Below, piece by piece: positions 1-8,899 of a stretch of 64,000 nucleotides of DNA. How positions within the stretch are numbered: position 1 is the first letter of the stretch; each line of letters starts with the position of its first letter. The notes beneath the pieces were generated by a model. That model was not told the DNA's origin. It ran no database searches and saw only the letters and a list, made by a program, of their open reading frames with translations. The position numbers and the translations under genes are program-made. This DNA is from CALITV01 sp964415795 (lineage in GTDB: Bacteria; UBP6; UBA1177; JAKLFG01), in NCBI GenBank assembly GCA_964415795.1, contig CAYQBN010000001.1:62001-126000 (forward strand), written 5' to 3'.

Positions 1-687
1 GACGACATGCTCGTCGATGTCGCGAAACTCGAGGAGCGAAGTGTGCTTTTCGCCGCTGAAGATGAATTCACGGTACACCTCGTCACCGAAGAGGAAGAGG
101 TTGTGCTTCTTGGCAAGGTAGGCGAGTTTGCGCAATTCGTCCTCACCGTAGAGTTTGCCCGTCGGATTGTTCGGGTTGCAGATCATGAAAGCCTTGGTCT
201 TCGGGGTGATGAGCCGCTCGATGACCGAGATGTCGGGCAGCTCCCAGTCGTCCTCGAGCCGTGTGGTGATGGGACGGATCACGACCGACGACTGCGTCGC
301 GAACCCGTTGTAGTTGGTGTAGAACGGCTCGGGGACAAGGATCTCGTCGCCCGGATCGCAGCAGACGGTCATGCCCATGATGATCGCCTCGCTGCCGCCG
401 CTCGTTACGATGATGTTTTCGCGGGACAGTTCTATGCCGTAGCGCTTGTAGTACCGGATAAGCGCATCCTGATACTCGGGAAGCCCCTGCGACGGACCGT
501 AGGCAACCACTTTCGTCGGGAGATGTTTGGCGATGTCGAGCATGACGGCCGGCGTCTCGATGTCGGGCTGACCGATGTTCAGTTGGTAGATTGTCTTTCC
601 CGCCGCTATCGCCTTGTCGGCATAGGGCTTCAGTTTGCGAATGGGAGAGGGCGGCATCGCCGCGCCCCGTTTCGATGCGGTTATCAT
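1..687 (-). CDS. Class I/II PLP-dependent aminotransferase, partial (N-terminal 229 codons)
   Basis: The gene runs off the left edge, so only the N-terminal part is visible. The translation begins MITASKRGAAMPPSPIRKL and carries fold-type I aminotransferase signatures in order: NIGQPDIETP near residue 38, TSGGSEAI near 95, NPNNPTG near 175 and GDEVYREF near 205. These match aspartate-aminotransferase-like enzymes, which use PLP to move an amino group to a 2-oxo acid in the cytoplasm. The catalytic lysine lies beyond the edge. The ATG follows a good GGAGGAG ribosome site. Substrate cannot be told from this fragment. Confidence 0.9.
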   Translation of the reverse strand, partial: MITASKRGAAMPPSPIRKLKPYADKAIAAGKTIYQLNIGQPDIETPAVMLDIAKHLPTKVVAYGPSQGLPEYQDALIRYYKRYGIELSRENIIVTSGGSEAIIMGMTVCCDPGDEILVPEPFYTNYNGFATQSSVVIRPITTRLEDDWELPDISVIERLITPKTKAFMICNPNNPTGKLYGEDELRKLAYLAKKHNLFLFGDEVYREFIFSGEKHTSLLEFRDIDEHVV

Positions 688-801
688 GACGGCTCCTCCG
701 ACAATAAGTGACCAAAAACAAAGAAGTAGTAGCCTTCTGTCTCCGAAAAGGCAAGAAAACGACGATGACCGGTCAGAAAGAGGATACGGTCGAGAGTTTC
801 A

Positions 802-823
802 CCGGCATCCGTGGATATGCCGG
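802..823 (-). terminator. Possible hairpin downstream of the FKBP gene
   Basis: CCGGCAT and ATGCCGG form a 7-bp stem with an 8-nt loop just after the FKBP stop codon, in the 146-bp gap before the aminotransferase. There is no U-tract, so it may be a transcript-stabilising hairpin rather than an intrinsic terminator. Confidence 0.25.
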
Positions 824-833
824 CACCTGAGAG

Positions 834-1577
834 TCACTTCTTCGGCTTCGCGGCGTTGTCACCCTTCTCGATCCCAAGAAGTTCGACCTCGAATATGAGG
901 ACCGATCCGGGAACGATCTTATCGCCCATCTGACGCTCGCCGTACGCAAGGTTATCGGGAATCACGAACCGATATTTCGAGCCGACCTTCATGAGTTGCA
1001 GTCCTTCGGTCCACCCCGGGATAACGCGGTTAAGTTGGAATTTCGCCGGCTCACCGCGCTTTATCGAACTGTCGAACTCGGTCCCGTCGGTGAGCGTGCC
1101 GACATAGTGGACCGTGACCGTATCTTCAGGTTTCGGCTGAGGGCCGTTCCCCTCTTTGATGACCTCGTACTGCAGACCGCTCGCCGTCACCTTGACGCCG
1201 GGCCGTTTGGCGTTATCATCGAGGAATTTCTTCCCCTTCTCGCGGTTCTCCGCCGCCTTCTTCGCGTTCGCTTCCTGCATCTTCTTCATAATGCTCATCT
1301 GGAACTCCTGCATGACCTGCCGGAACTCTTCATCGCTCATAAGATAATCCTTCCCAGCAAGCCCATCCTCGAGCCCTTTCATGAAGAGTTTCACATTCAC
1401 TTCCATCTCGCTCCGCTTGAAGTTCTTTCCCATGTCGAGACCTATGCCGTAGGAGACCTTGTCCATCTGGCTCTTGAGGTCCTCTTTGGAAAGCTCCTTC
1501 GGAGCCGCTTCACCGCCCTTCTGACAACCTAACAAAGCCACAGCGCCCAGCATTACCACCATCGCGATCGTTTTCAT
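834..1577 (-). CDS. FKBP-type peptidyl-prolyl cis-trans isomerase lipoprotein (Mip/FkpA-like)
   Basis: 247 aa. The N-terminus is a lipoprotein signal ending in LLGC (Cys18). Residues ~30-120 form the charged helical FKBP_N dimerisation segment (SKEDLKSQMDKVSYGIG), and residues ~125-240 the FKBP fold, with VHYVGTLTDG, FDSS, VIPGWTEGLQLM and FEVELL where the active-site Tyr, Asp, Trp and C-terminal strand belong. This is the architecture of Mip/FkpA periplasmic foldases, which catalyse proline isomerisation. The Lys-rich tail (AAKPKK) is not conserved in the family. It has its own promoter and looks monocistronic. Confidence 0.93.
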   Translation of the reverse strand: MKTIAMVVMLGAVALLGCQKGGEAAPKELSKEDLKSQMDKVSYGIGLDMGKNFKRSEMEVNVKLFMKGLEDGLAGKDYLMSDEEFRQVMQEFQMSIMKKMQEANAKKAAENREKGKKFLDDNAKRPGVKVTASGLQYEVIKEGNGPQPKPEDTVTVHYVGTLTDGTEFDSSIKRGEPAKFQLNRVIPGWTEGLQLMKVGSKYRFVIPDNLAYGERQMGDKIVPGSVLIFEVELLGIEKGDNAAKPKK

Positions 1578-1610
1578 GAGGATGTCCTCGAAAAGTTGAT
1601 AACGGAAGCG

Positions 1611-1639
1611 ACCCTATCAGAAAGGAGCGCCTTTTGCAA
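1611..1639 (-). promoter_or_regulatory. Promoter for the FKBP lipoprotein gene
   Basis: Reading the minus strand, TTGCAA and TAGGGT are separated by 17 bp, and the -10 lies 33 bp before the ATG at 1577. The same -10 (TAGGGT, 17-bp spacer) precedes the Ser/Thr kinase gene at 15146. Confidence 0.55.
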
Positions 1640-1644
1640 AGAAA

Positions 1645-2265
1645 TCAGCCAATAAAACAGAAGAGGAGGAAGAGCACGAGGTTGGCGACGGCGTGAAGCA
1701 CTATCGCGGGAACGACCGAGCCGCCGCTCCGTTCGGTAAGCCAGCCGAAAAGGAGCGAGGGAAAAAAGGTCGCCGCCGCGAGCGGGTTGAGGAAGGCGAT
1801 CGCATGGGCGATGCCGAAGAGCGCCGCGGCGAGAAGGTTCTTGCGCGAGACGAAGAGGAATGCCGGCTTTGCATGATGCGCGAGCGCCGTCTCTTGGAGC
1901 CAGCCGCGGAAGAAGAACTCTTCGGGAACGGCGGCGGTGAGGGCAAGGAGCACCGCCTTATTGAACGCTTCCTGAAGGCTCTGAGGATCGGGCAGAACGA
2001 ACGAGGCGTTCATCCAGACAAGGTGGTAGAAAAAGAACGCGGGAGGAAAGAAAAGGAGAATGGCCGCCATAAGCCATTTCAACTCATGCCAACCGGTCTC
2101 GGAGAGAGACATGCGTTTCAAAAGTACACCGGGACGCGCCGCGGCGAACGGCAAAAGGAAAAGGACGAGGGGAAACACAAGGTGACGATACTCCCACCGC
2201 GTCAGATTCATGGCAAGCGCCGCACCGGTCATTGCAAGATACAACAAAATCGCGTTTAGTTGCAT
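1645..2265 (-). CDS. CPBP-family (CAAX-type) intramembrane glutamic metalloprotease
   Basis: 206 aa, mostly hydrophobic, with about six membrane segments. It has all three family motifs: EExxxR (E115, E116, R120 in PEEFFFRGW), FxxxH (F150 to H154) and HxxxN (H191 to N195). Enzymes of this family (Rce1-like, PF02517) cleave substrates within the membrane; in bacteria they act in bacteriocin self-immunity, protein secretion or unknown processing. The ATG follows a GGCGGAGCG ribosome site. The upstream gap to the divergent kinase-like gene is only 51 bp and holds a strong palindrome. The substrate is unknown. Confidence 0.85.
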   Translation of the reverse strand: MQLNAILLYLAMTGAALAMNLTRWEYRHLVFPLVLFLLPFAAARPGVLLKRMSLSETGWHELKWLMAAILLFFPPAFFFYHLVWMNASFVLPDPQSLQEAFNKAVLLALTAAVPEEFFFRGWLQETALAHHAKPAFLFVSRKNLLAAALFGIAHAIAFLNPLAAATFFPSLLFGWLTERSGGSVVPAIVLHAVANLVLFLLFCFIG

Positions 2266-2280
2266 CGCTCCGCCGTTTGA

Positions 2281-2304
2281 CTACGATACGGCCATGTATC
2301 GTAG
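2281..2304. promoter_or_regulatory. Perfect 9-bp inverted repeat in a divergent intergenic region (candidate operator)
   Basis: CTACGATAC and GTATCGTAG are exact reverse complements separated by 6 bp (GGCCAT). The repeat sits between the divergent CAAX-protease and histidine-kinase-like genes and ends 12 bp before the latter's ATG. A possible -35 TTGCAT (2260-2265) with -10 TACGAT (2282-2287), 16-bp spacer, would place it over the -10 and transcription start. No terminator-like U-run follows, so an operator is more likely than a terminator. Confidence 0.6.
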
Positions 2305-2316
2305 GGGGACGAAACT

Positions 2317-3912
2317 ATGAAGTCCAGAAATTTCCTGCTCGCGCTCTTCTGGCCGGCGTTCATCGCCTTCGCCGCGGCGGCGGTGATCACCGTTCTTTAC
2401 TTCGATCGTGCCTCGGCGGGCGCTATCCCGACGATCGTCACCATCGCGACAGGCGGATTCGCGCTCCTCGTCGCCATCATGCTCATCGTAGCGGCGCGCA
2501 CGGTCTATCTCGAAAAGGCGGAGCTCGAAAAACAAGCGCGCGACCTGCCGGCGATCATCCAGCGCCTGCAGGCCGAGGTGACGACCAAGGACGCCCTGCT
2601 CGCCCGCGAGAAGGAGATTCTCATTGCAAAGCACAAGAAACTCGAAGAGGCGTTCGACGCACAGAAAAAGGTCAACGCCGACCTCGAAAAACTGTGGCGC
2701 AACTATGAAAACATACTCGAACTCAACAAGACGGTGTGGTTCCTCGATTCTCCGCTCGCCGTCATCGAACTCATCACCGAGGAATCGCTCAAGGCGGTCG
2801 GCGGCGATCGGGCCGTGGTCGTCATTCACGACGAAAAAGGTGTCGTCACGCTCATCGGGACCTCGGTGGCCACCGAGGAACAGCGCGCGCCGCTCAAGAA
2901 GATGTTCGGGCAGACCGCCTTCACCCGCCAGTTCGTCGGCCTCATCTCTTCCGAGCGGTTCGTACGGCTCGAGCGGCCCCTCATCCCCCAGCCGATCGCA
3001 GAATTCCTTTCGTGCGGGCACGGTGCCGACTGTTTTGGATTCCCCATACGATTTCATAAGGAACTGCGCGGTGCCGCTTTCATCGCAACCCGGCGCGATT
3101 CGGGGCTCATTGTAAAGAACCTCACGCTCCTCGAGATGTTCTTCTCGCTCGTGGCGGTCTACCTCGAGCGGAGCGAACTCATCGATCGCGAGCAATCGTT
3201 CAACGACCTTCTCTCCGAGCAGGAGAAGATGATGTCGATCACCCACCTCACCGAGGGTATCGCGAAGAACATCACCGTACCGCTCAGCACCATCATGCGA
3301 AGCCACGAGCTCATCGAAACGGCGCTCAACGGCCTCTCGTCGCGCTATCCCGACGACATGCTCGTACCGCGCCTGCGTCGTACAATGGAGCAGATACGCC
3401 GCGAGACCGAAACGATAGACGCTATCGTGTCGAACATTACGAAGAAAGCGGCGCTCGACAAGGTGGAGAAGGCCGACTACCTTGACATCAACGAACTCAT
3501 CCGTTCGGAACTCATCTTCCTTAACGCCGACATCGAGTTCAAGAACAGCTATGAGAAAGAACTCGACCTCGGCGAGAACCTGCCGGTCGTCCATGGTGTT
3601 TACCGCGACTTCAGTTACCTCGTGGACGCCCACATCAACCTCGCGATGCACTTCCTCAAGAACGAGGATCCGCGGCGCATCCTTTTCAAGACGCGTCCCC
3701 ACGAGGAGGGGGTTCGCTTCGAGATCGGCATCTCGGGCGGCGTGACGGCAGAGACACTTCGGAAACTGCTCGACGGCGAGGTGAAACAGCATATCCCGCG
3801 CGTCAACATCCTCACACTCAACCGGACGCTCGAACAGAACGGGATCACACGGGAGATCTATGAGAAAGACGACTTTGTCAGGATAGCAATGCGGGTGCCG
3901 GTGAAAGGTTAG
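2317..3912 (+). CDS. Membrane-anchored histidine-kinase-like protein without the phospho-acceptor histidine
   Basis: 531 aa. Two N-terminal membrane segments (~5-28 and ~38-60) are followed by a long coiled coil (~65-135), a GAF-like sensor region (~140-290), and a segment resembling the HisKA dimerisation helices. Where sensor kinases read IAHE-I--PL, this reads GIAKNITVPL, so the His is Lys317 and the Glu is Asn318. The C-terminal part (NLAMHFLKNEDPRRILF onward) resembles a reduced HATPase with no clear G boxes. By sequence it is a pseudokinase or a scaffold rather than a working kinase. The start follows GGGGGACGAAACT. No response regulator is adjacent. Confidence 0.7.
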   Translation: MKSRNFLLALFWPAFIAFAAAAVITVLYFDRASAGAIPTIVTIATGGFALLVAIMLIVAARTVYLEKAELEKQARDLPAIIQRLQAEVTTKDALLAREKEILIAKHKKLEEAFDAQKKVNADLEKLWRNYENILELNKTVWFLDSPLAVIELITEESLKAVGGDRAVVVIHDEKGVVTLIGTSVATEEQRAPLKKMFGQTAFTRQFVGLISSERFVRLERPLIPQPIAEFLSCGHGADCFGFPIRFHKELRGAAFIATRRDSGLIVKNLTLLEMFFSLVAVYLERSELIDREQSFNDLLSEQEKMMSITHLTEGIAKNITVPLSTIMRSHELIETALNGLSSRYPDDMLVPRLRRTMEQIRRETETIDAIVSNITKKAALDKVEKADYLDINELIRSELIFLNADIEFKNSYEKELDLGENLPVVHGVYRDFSYLVDAHINLAMHFLKNEDPRRILFKTRPHEEGVRFEIGISGGVTAETLRKLLDGEVKQHIPRVNILTLNRTLEQNGITREIYEKDDFVRIAMRVPVKG

Positions 3913-6551
3913 CGAGTTCCTATCAGCCTCTTTGCCGCTTCAGAGAATCGGCCGAAGTCTATCTCCGGGGCGCCGCCTTGGGCCATGTCGCGCTTGCCGC
4001 CGCCGCGGCCGCCGAAGGGGGTCACCAGATCCTTGAGCAGTTTGCCGCAGTCGTAGCGTTCCTTCGCCTTGCCGGAGGCCGATACGACGATGACCGCCGC
4101 ATCGTTTTCCCTCCCCACAAGGATAAAGAGCCCATCAGCGACCGACGCCTTGAGACTGTCGGAGAGTTGTATCACCTCGGCGCGCCGCTTGCCGGTGTCG
4201 AGGATATAGACCGGAATACCATCACTTACGAGTGTCGGCTTCGTCTCTTTCGCCTCGATCGAAGCGATCTTTGCCTCGAGTTCTTCCAGTTTTTTCTGGA
4301 GCGCTTTTCGTTCCTCGCGCTGTTTTTCAATGGCCATGACGAGACTTGCCCGTTCGGTCCCCAGCGCGGCAGCGGCCTGCATCAAAAGCGATTCGTTCTC
4401 CTGCACAACGGCGAGCGCTCCGAGTCCGGTCACCGCCTCGATACGCCGCACCCCCGCCGCGATGCCCTCCTCCTTGACTATCTTGAAGAGTCCGATGTCG
4501 CCGGTACGCGCCACATGGGTGCCGCCACAGAGTTCCTTCGACTCGTCCATCGCGACGACCCGTACCCGCTCGCCGTACTTCTCACCGAAAAGCGCCGTCG
4601 CGCCGCTTTTCTTCGCCGCCTCGATGGAGGTCTCCTCGGTGGAGACCGGCTGGTTGGCAAGGATGCGCCGGTTCACCTCGGTCTCGATGTCGCGGATCTC
4701 ATCGGCGGCGAGCGCCTTGAAATGGGTGAAATCGAACCGGAGCCGCTCCGGCGTGACGAGAGAACCCGACTGGTTGGCGTGAGTGCCGAGCCGTTTCTTG
4801 AGCGCGAGATGGAGCAGGTGCGTCGCCGAATGGTTGCGCCGGATGGCGCTCCGCCGCTCGTGGTCAACTTGCTGCGCCACCTTCTCCCCGACCGTGAGCG
4901 GTGCCGTGGTCTCGACCACCGCAAAGCGGTACTCGTCGCCCTTGACGCAATCGGTTACGCGGGCAACCACTGTTCCTTCCTTCTTGAGAAGGCCGTGGTC
5001 GCCTACCTGTCCGCCCGACTCGGCATAGAAGGGTGTCGGATCGAGAAGCGCAAAGCCCGACGCGTTCGCGGGAAGGGTGCTCACCGACAAGAGCGACGCG
5101 TCGAAAAGCGCCACGATCTTCCCGTCATGCCGTTCATGCTCATAGCCGACGAAGCGATTCTCAGAAACGCCTTTCTCGCGGAGTTCCTTGGCCGCCCGCG
5201 AGCGTCCCACGGCGCTGTCGCCAACCCACGAGGCCTTGCCGCGTTCCTGTTGTTCGCGCATGGCCGTTTCGTAGCCCACCTCATCATAGGAAAGCCCCTC
5301 CTCGTCGAGGATCGTTCGGGTAAGATCGGGCGGGAATCCATAAGTATCGTAAAGGCGAAACACGAGGTCGCCCGGGAGCATCTTCGCGCCGCTGGCGCGC
5401 ACCGCGGCGATACCCTCCGCAAGCAGTTCGAGTCCCTTGTCAAGCGTCTGCCGAAAACGGCGCTCCTCCTCGGCGGCGATCGTGACGATCATCTCGCGTT
5501 GGGCGTGCAGTTCACGGTAGTGATGGCCCATGAGTTCGATGACCTTCTCGCAAGCGCGATGGAAGAAGAGATCGCGGAACCCTATCTTGTGGCCGTGCCG
5601 GATCGCGCGGCGCATGATGCGGCGTAGGACATAGCCGCGCCCCTCGTTGGACGGAGTGATGGTGTCGGCGATGAGAAAGGCGGTGGCGCGCGCATGGTCG
5701 GCAATGACGCGGAAACTCGTCTCGATCCGCGGGTCGACCGGGCCGCCCCGCAATTCCTTCAAGAAGTTTATGAGCGATCGGAAGATGTCTATGTCATAGT
5801 TCGCGGTAAACCCGTTGAGCGCCGCAGTCGCCCGTTCGAGTCCCATCCCGGTGTCTATCGAAGGCTTGGGAAGCGGTGTCAGTGTCCCCTTCTCGTCGCG
5901 CTCGTACTGCATGAAGACGAGGTTCCAGATCTCGACGAACCGTCCGCTGTCCCAATCTGGCTCGTTGCCACGGAAGTGCTCGCGCGACGAGAGGTCGGGC
6001 CAGAGGTCGTAGTGTATTTCGCTGCACGGGCCGCACGGACCGGTGTCGCCCATCGCCCAGAAATTGTCCTTCTCGCCGAGCCGGAAGATGCGCTCGGCGG
6101 GAACTTTCTCTTGCTTGTTCCATATCTCGAACGCCTCGTCGTCATCCTTGTAGATGGTGACATAGAGCCGTTCTTTCGGGATCGCGAACCAGCGTGGACT
6201 CGTTACCAGTTCCCACGCGTAGTGGATCGCCTCCTTCTTGAAGTAGTCGCCGAACGAGAAGTTGCCGAGCATCTCGAAGAAGGTATGGTGGCGCGCAGTG
6301 AAGCCGACCTGTTCGAGGTCGTTGTGCTTACCGCCGGCCCGGACACACTTCTGCGCCGTCGCGGCACGGGTGTAGGAGCGTTTCTCCTTGCCGAGGAAGA
6401 GATCCTTGAACTGGTTCATCCCGGCGTTGGTGAAAAGGAGCGTTTTGTCCTCCGCGGGAAGGAGCGGCGAACTGGGCACGATCTCGTGCCCCTGCTCTTT
6501 GAAATACCGCAGAAAGGTTTCCCGTACGCTGTCGCTCGTCCACCGGCTCAT
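3909..6551 (-). CDS. alaS: Alanine--tRNA ligase
   Basis: 880 aa, normal for the family (about 875). It charges tRNA-Ala in the cytoplasm and hydrolyses mischarged Ser/Gly-tRNA. The class II core begins with SVRETFLRYFKEQGHEIVPSS and FTNAGMNQFKD; the editing domain has the zinc/catalytic HxxxH (HSATHLLH) and CGGTHVARTGDIG; the C-terminal C-Ala domain ends in GGRGGGKRDMAQGG. The chosen ATG at 6551 has AAAGGAGG seven bases upstream; an upstream in-frame start would be nine codons longer but lacks this. Its 3' end overlaps the convergent kinase-like gene by 4 bp. Confidence 0.98.
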   Translation of the reverse strand: MSRWTSDSVRETFLRYFKEQGHEIVPSSPLLPAEDKTLLFTNAGMNQFKDLFLGKEKRSYTRAATAQKCVRAGGKHNDLEQVGFTARHHTFFEMLGNFSFGDYFKKEAIHYAWELVTSPRWFAIPKERLYVTIYKDDDEAFEIWNKQEKVPAERIFRLGEKDNFWAMGDTGPCGPCSEIHYDLWPDLSSREHFRGNEPDWDSGRFVEIWNLVFMQYERDEKGTLTPLPKPSIDTGMGLERATAALNGFTANYDIDIFRSLINFLKELRGGPVDPRIETSFRVIADHARATAFLIADTITPSNEGRGYVLRRIMRRAIRHGHKIGFRDLFFHRACEKVIELMGHHYRELHAQREMIVTIAAEEERRFRQTLDKGLELLAEGIAAVRASGAKMLPGDLVFRLYDTYGFPPDLTRTILDEEGLSYDEVGYETAMREQQERGKASWVGDSAVGRSRAAKELREKGVSENRFVGYEHERHDGKIVALFDASLLSVSTLPANASGFALLDPTPFYAESGGQVGDHGLLKKEGTVVARVTDCVKGDEYRFAVVETTAPLTVGEKVAQQVDHERRSAIRRNHSATHLLHLALKKRLGTHANQSGSLVTPERLRFDFTHFKALAADEIRDIETEVNRRILANQPVSTEETSIEAAKKSGATALFGEKYGERVRVVAMDESKELCGGTHVARTGDIGLFKIVKEEGIAAGVRRIEAVTGLGALAVVQENESLLMQAAAALGTERASLVMAIEKQREERKALQKKLEELEAKIASIEAKETKPTLVSDGIPVYILDTGKRRAEVIQLSDSLKASVADGLFILVGRENDAAVIVVSASGKAKERYDCGKLLKDLVTPFGGRGGGKRDMAQGGAPEIDFGRFSEAAKRLIGTR

Positions 6552-6586
6552 CGTGTCTCCTCCTTTGGCAAAACTCAATGGGGGCG

Positions 6587-6614
6587 ATGATAGCGCGCTT
6601 CAGGAGAGACTCAA
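6587..6614 (-). promoter_or_regulatory. Promoter for alaS
   Basis: On the minus strand TTGAGT (-35) and TATCAT (-10) are separated by 16 bp, ending 36 bp before the alaS ATG. Confidence 0.55.
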
Positions 6615-6645
6615 GTTTTCGAGGATCCCGAGGCCGAAAGAGAAG

Positions 6646-6673
6646 TTGCAAAGCCGTCTCCGACGCGTATAGT
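6646..6673 (+). promoter_or_regulatory. Promoter for the membrane reductase/glycosyltransferase pair
   Basis: TTGCAA (-35) and TATAGT (-10) with a 16-bp spacer, 44 bp before the ATG at 6718. It is divergent from the alaS promoter. Confidence 0.6.
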
Positions 6674-6717
6674 CGAACCGTGTTCCCGGGCACGAAGGCG
6701 TTCAAGGAGGAAAACCC

Positions 6718-7467
6718 ATGAACTTCGATAGTCTCTACGACCTGCTCCTTCTCGCTCAGTTTGCGTCCGCGTCATTCGTATGGATCGCCCTCTACTTCAT
6801 CACCGCCCCCTACGGTCGTCATGCGCACACCGGCTGGGGGCCGCTTATCCCGGCGCGACTCGGCTGGATCGTCATGGAACTGCCGGCGGTGGTCGTCATC
6901 GCGTTTCTCTGGGCGACCGGCAACCGCTATGCGGTCGGCACCGTCTTTCTCTGCATCTGGCAACTTCATTACCTCCAACGCACCTTCGTGTTCCCCTTCC
7001 TCATGCGCGGCGACCGCGGCATGCCGCTCCTCATCGCGATCTTTTCGATCATGTTTAATACGATGAACGGATTCATCAACGGCTGGTGGCTCTACCACCG
7101 GACGAGTTACGATGTCTCGTGGTTCTCCGATCCGCGCTTCATCATCGGTGCTCTCATTTTCCTCATCGGCTTCGTCATCAACCTCCATAGTGATCACATT
7201 CTCCGCACGCTCCGTAAACCGGGCGAAACAGGGTACAAGATCCCGATGCGGGGTCTCCATCGCCTCGTCGCGAGCCCCAACTACTTCGGCGAACTGCTCG
7301 AGTGGACCGGCTGGGCGATCCTCACGTGGTCGCTCCCGGGCCTTGCGTTCGCGGTCTTCACCGCGGCGAACCTCGTGCCGCGCGCCCACGCCCATCGCGC
7401 GTGGTACCGACGCACCTTTTCCGACTATCCGCCCGAACGGCGGCGCATCATCCCCTTCATCTACTGA
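6718..7467 (+). CDS. Steroid 5-alpha-reductase-family membrane protein (DUF1295-like reductase/methyltransferase fold)
   Basis: 249 aa with about six membrane helices. The C-terminal half carries the family signature: NLHSDHILRTLRKPG followed by Y.IP.RGLHRLVASPNYFGELLEWTGWAI, then the basic end AWYRRTFSDYPPERRRIIPFIY. Relatives are NADPH-dependent 3-oxo-5-alpha-steroid 4-dehydrogenases and isoprenylcysteine-methyltransferase-like enzymes acting on membrane lipids. The bacterial substrate is unknown. A strong AAGGAGG ribosome site precedes the ATG. The next gene, a glycosyltransferase, starts 10 bp downstream, so the two are probably co-transcribed. Confidence 0.8.
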   Translation: MNFDSLYDLLLLAQFASASFVWIALYFITAPYGRHAHTGWGPLIPARLGWIVMELPAVVVIAFLWATGNRYAVGTVFLCIWQLHYLQRTFVFPFLMRGDRGMPLLIAIFSIMFNTMNGFINGWWLYHRTSYDVSWFSDPRFIIGALIFLIGFVINLHSDHILRTLRKPGETGYKIPMRGLHRLVASPNYFGELLEWTGWAILTWSLPGLAFAVFTAANLVPRAHAHRAWYRRTFSDYPPERRRIIPFIY

Positions 7468-7477
7468 GGCACATGTC

Positions 7478-8899
7478 ATGCGGCGAACGGCCTTCATCCT
7501 CTTTGCGGTCACCCTCGTCGCACGGCTCATCACGCTGCCGTTCATGGAGATACCCTACGACGAGGCGGCCTACGCGTGGACCGCGAACAATCTCGCTACC
7601 AAAGGAGGATGGCTCGACCTCTACGGAAGCGACGATCTCTTCTTCTTTCCACCGCTCTACAACTATCTTGCGGCTCTCGCCATCAAACTCGGCATAGATC
7701 GGCTCTCTGCAGTGCGTGCGGTCACCATCCTCTTTTCCTCGACAATCCCGCCGCTCATCTACCTCCTCGCCGTGCGTTCGGGGCTTTCGACGCGACCGGC
7801 GCTCATCGCCGTGGCGCTCTGGTTCTTTCTCCCGTGGGGGTGGCATCTTTCGGTCGTCGGCATGGTCGAGACGCCGTGGATCGCCTGTTTTCTCGCGGCG
7901 CTCCTGTTTGCTCACCGCGCCCGCGAAGAAGGGCACGCCCGCGACGTGGTGATCTCGGCGATCCTCTTTCTTGCCGGCCTCTGGATAAAAGAGACGATCC
8001 TAGGAACCGTGCCGCTCTTCCTCTGGACGCTCTGGCCACGACGACGGATTGCCGTGGTGTGGAGCGCCATTGCCTTTCTCGGCTTTCTCCCCCTTGCGGC
8101 GCAATCGTTCCTGCCGCACCAGTACGATCTCTTTTACGAGATAACGACGCCTCTCATCCTCTGGAACAACTTCTCGCTCGACCCGCTCATCGCCAACTGG
8201 GGCGTCATACAGGGAACGGCACTCGCTCCGTGGCAGGGATGGGGAAACGCCTTCAGCGTTTTCACCCTTGTGGTGCTCACCCTCGCCATCCGTTCGGTAC
8301 CGCGCGAGGAGTGGCGCCGAAACTTCATCCTTCAGATGGCGGCAGGCTTTCTTCTCATCTATGTCCCCTTCTTCATCCTGTTCCCCAAGAAGTTCCCCTA
8401 CTACCTTCTGCCGGTGTATCTCTTCGCCGCTTTCTTCATCGGAAGGTATCTTGCCGACCGACACCGTTTCGCGGCGTTCTACGGCGCGCTCGTGCTCCTC
8501 TTTGCCGTTCCGACACTCGTCCGCTTGAGCGATCGCACCGAGGAAAACGACTATCGCGAAGCGTTTTCCATCGTTGCGCGCGAAAAACCGGATGCCCGCA
8601 TCGGTCTTACGCTCCCCCGAAAAGCCGAGTATCTCGCCGAAAAAGGGGGAATTACCCTCACGCTCGACCCAACCGATTGGCTCCACTGCACCGGCAGAGC
8701 GGAAGAATGCCTCTACCGCAACGACTATCTCATGAGCGACAACATGTTCCTCCTCATGCTCTTCTGCCGCCACTGGCCGATGGGCCCCGAGACCTGCGAC
8801 ATGGCCGCCTACGCGGCAGCGAAGGAACGACTCACACCGCTCTACCGGGGACAGGAATTCACTTTGTATCGGATCGAGAAGCCGGTGGCGGCGCCATAA
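7478..8899 (+). CDS. GT39/ArnT-like polyprenol-sugar-dependent membrane glycosyltransferase
   Basis: 473 aa with about ten membrane helices and a C-terminal soluble part. The first periplasmic loop begins IPYDEAAYAWTANNLATKGGWLDLYG, matching the acidic DE-containing loop of dolichyl-phosphate-mannose/ArnT transferases (PMT family), followed by PPLYNYLAALAIKLG. Such enzymes move a sugar from a lipid-phosphate donor to a protein or lipid on the outer face of the inner membrane. The ATG at 7478 lies just after the upstream stop codon. The 3' end overlaps the convergent TPR lipoprotein gene by 41 bp. Acceptor and sugar are unknown. Confidence 0.8.
   Translation: MRRTAFILFAVTLVARLITLPFMEIPYDEAAYAWTANNLATKGGWLDLYGSDDLFFFPPLYNYLAALAIKLGIDRLSAVRAVTILFSSTIPPLIYLLAVRSGLSTRPALIAVALWFFLPWGWHLSVVGMVETPWIACFLAALLFAHRAREEGHARDVVISAILFLAGLWIKETILGTVPLFLWTLWPRRRIAVVWSAIAFLGFLPLAAQSFLPHQYDLFYEITTPLILWNNFSLDPLIANWGVIQGTALAPWQGWGNAFSVFTLVVLTLAIRSVPREEWRRNFILQMAAGFLLIYVPFFILFPKKFPYYLLPVYLFAAFFIGRYLADRHRFAAFYGALVLLFAVPTLVRLSDRTEENDYREAFSIVAREKPDARIGLTLPRKAEYLAEKGGITLTLDPTDWLHCTGRAEECLYRNDYLMSDNMFLLMLFCRHWPMGPETCDMAAYAAAKERLTPLYRGQEFTLYRIEKPVAAP

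Noticed and set aside
7..711. Long plus-strand open frame opposite the aminotransferase
   Set aside because: It is the complement of a gene with clear aminotransferase motifs; its own translation shows no recognisable domain and there is no ribosome site.
2281..3792. Long minus-strand open frame of about 500 codons under the pseudokinase
   Set aside because: High-GC antisense frame with skewed Asp/Glu/Arg content and no motifs; the plus-strand protein has membrane helices and a GAF-like region.
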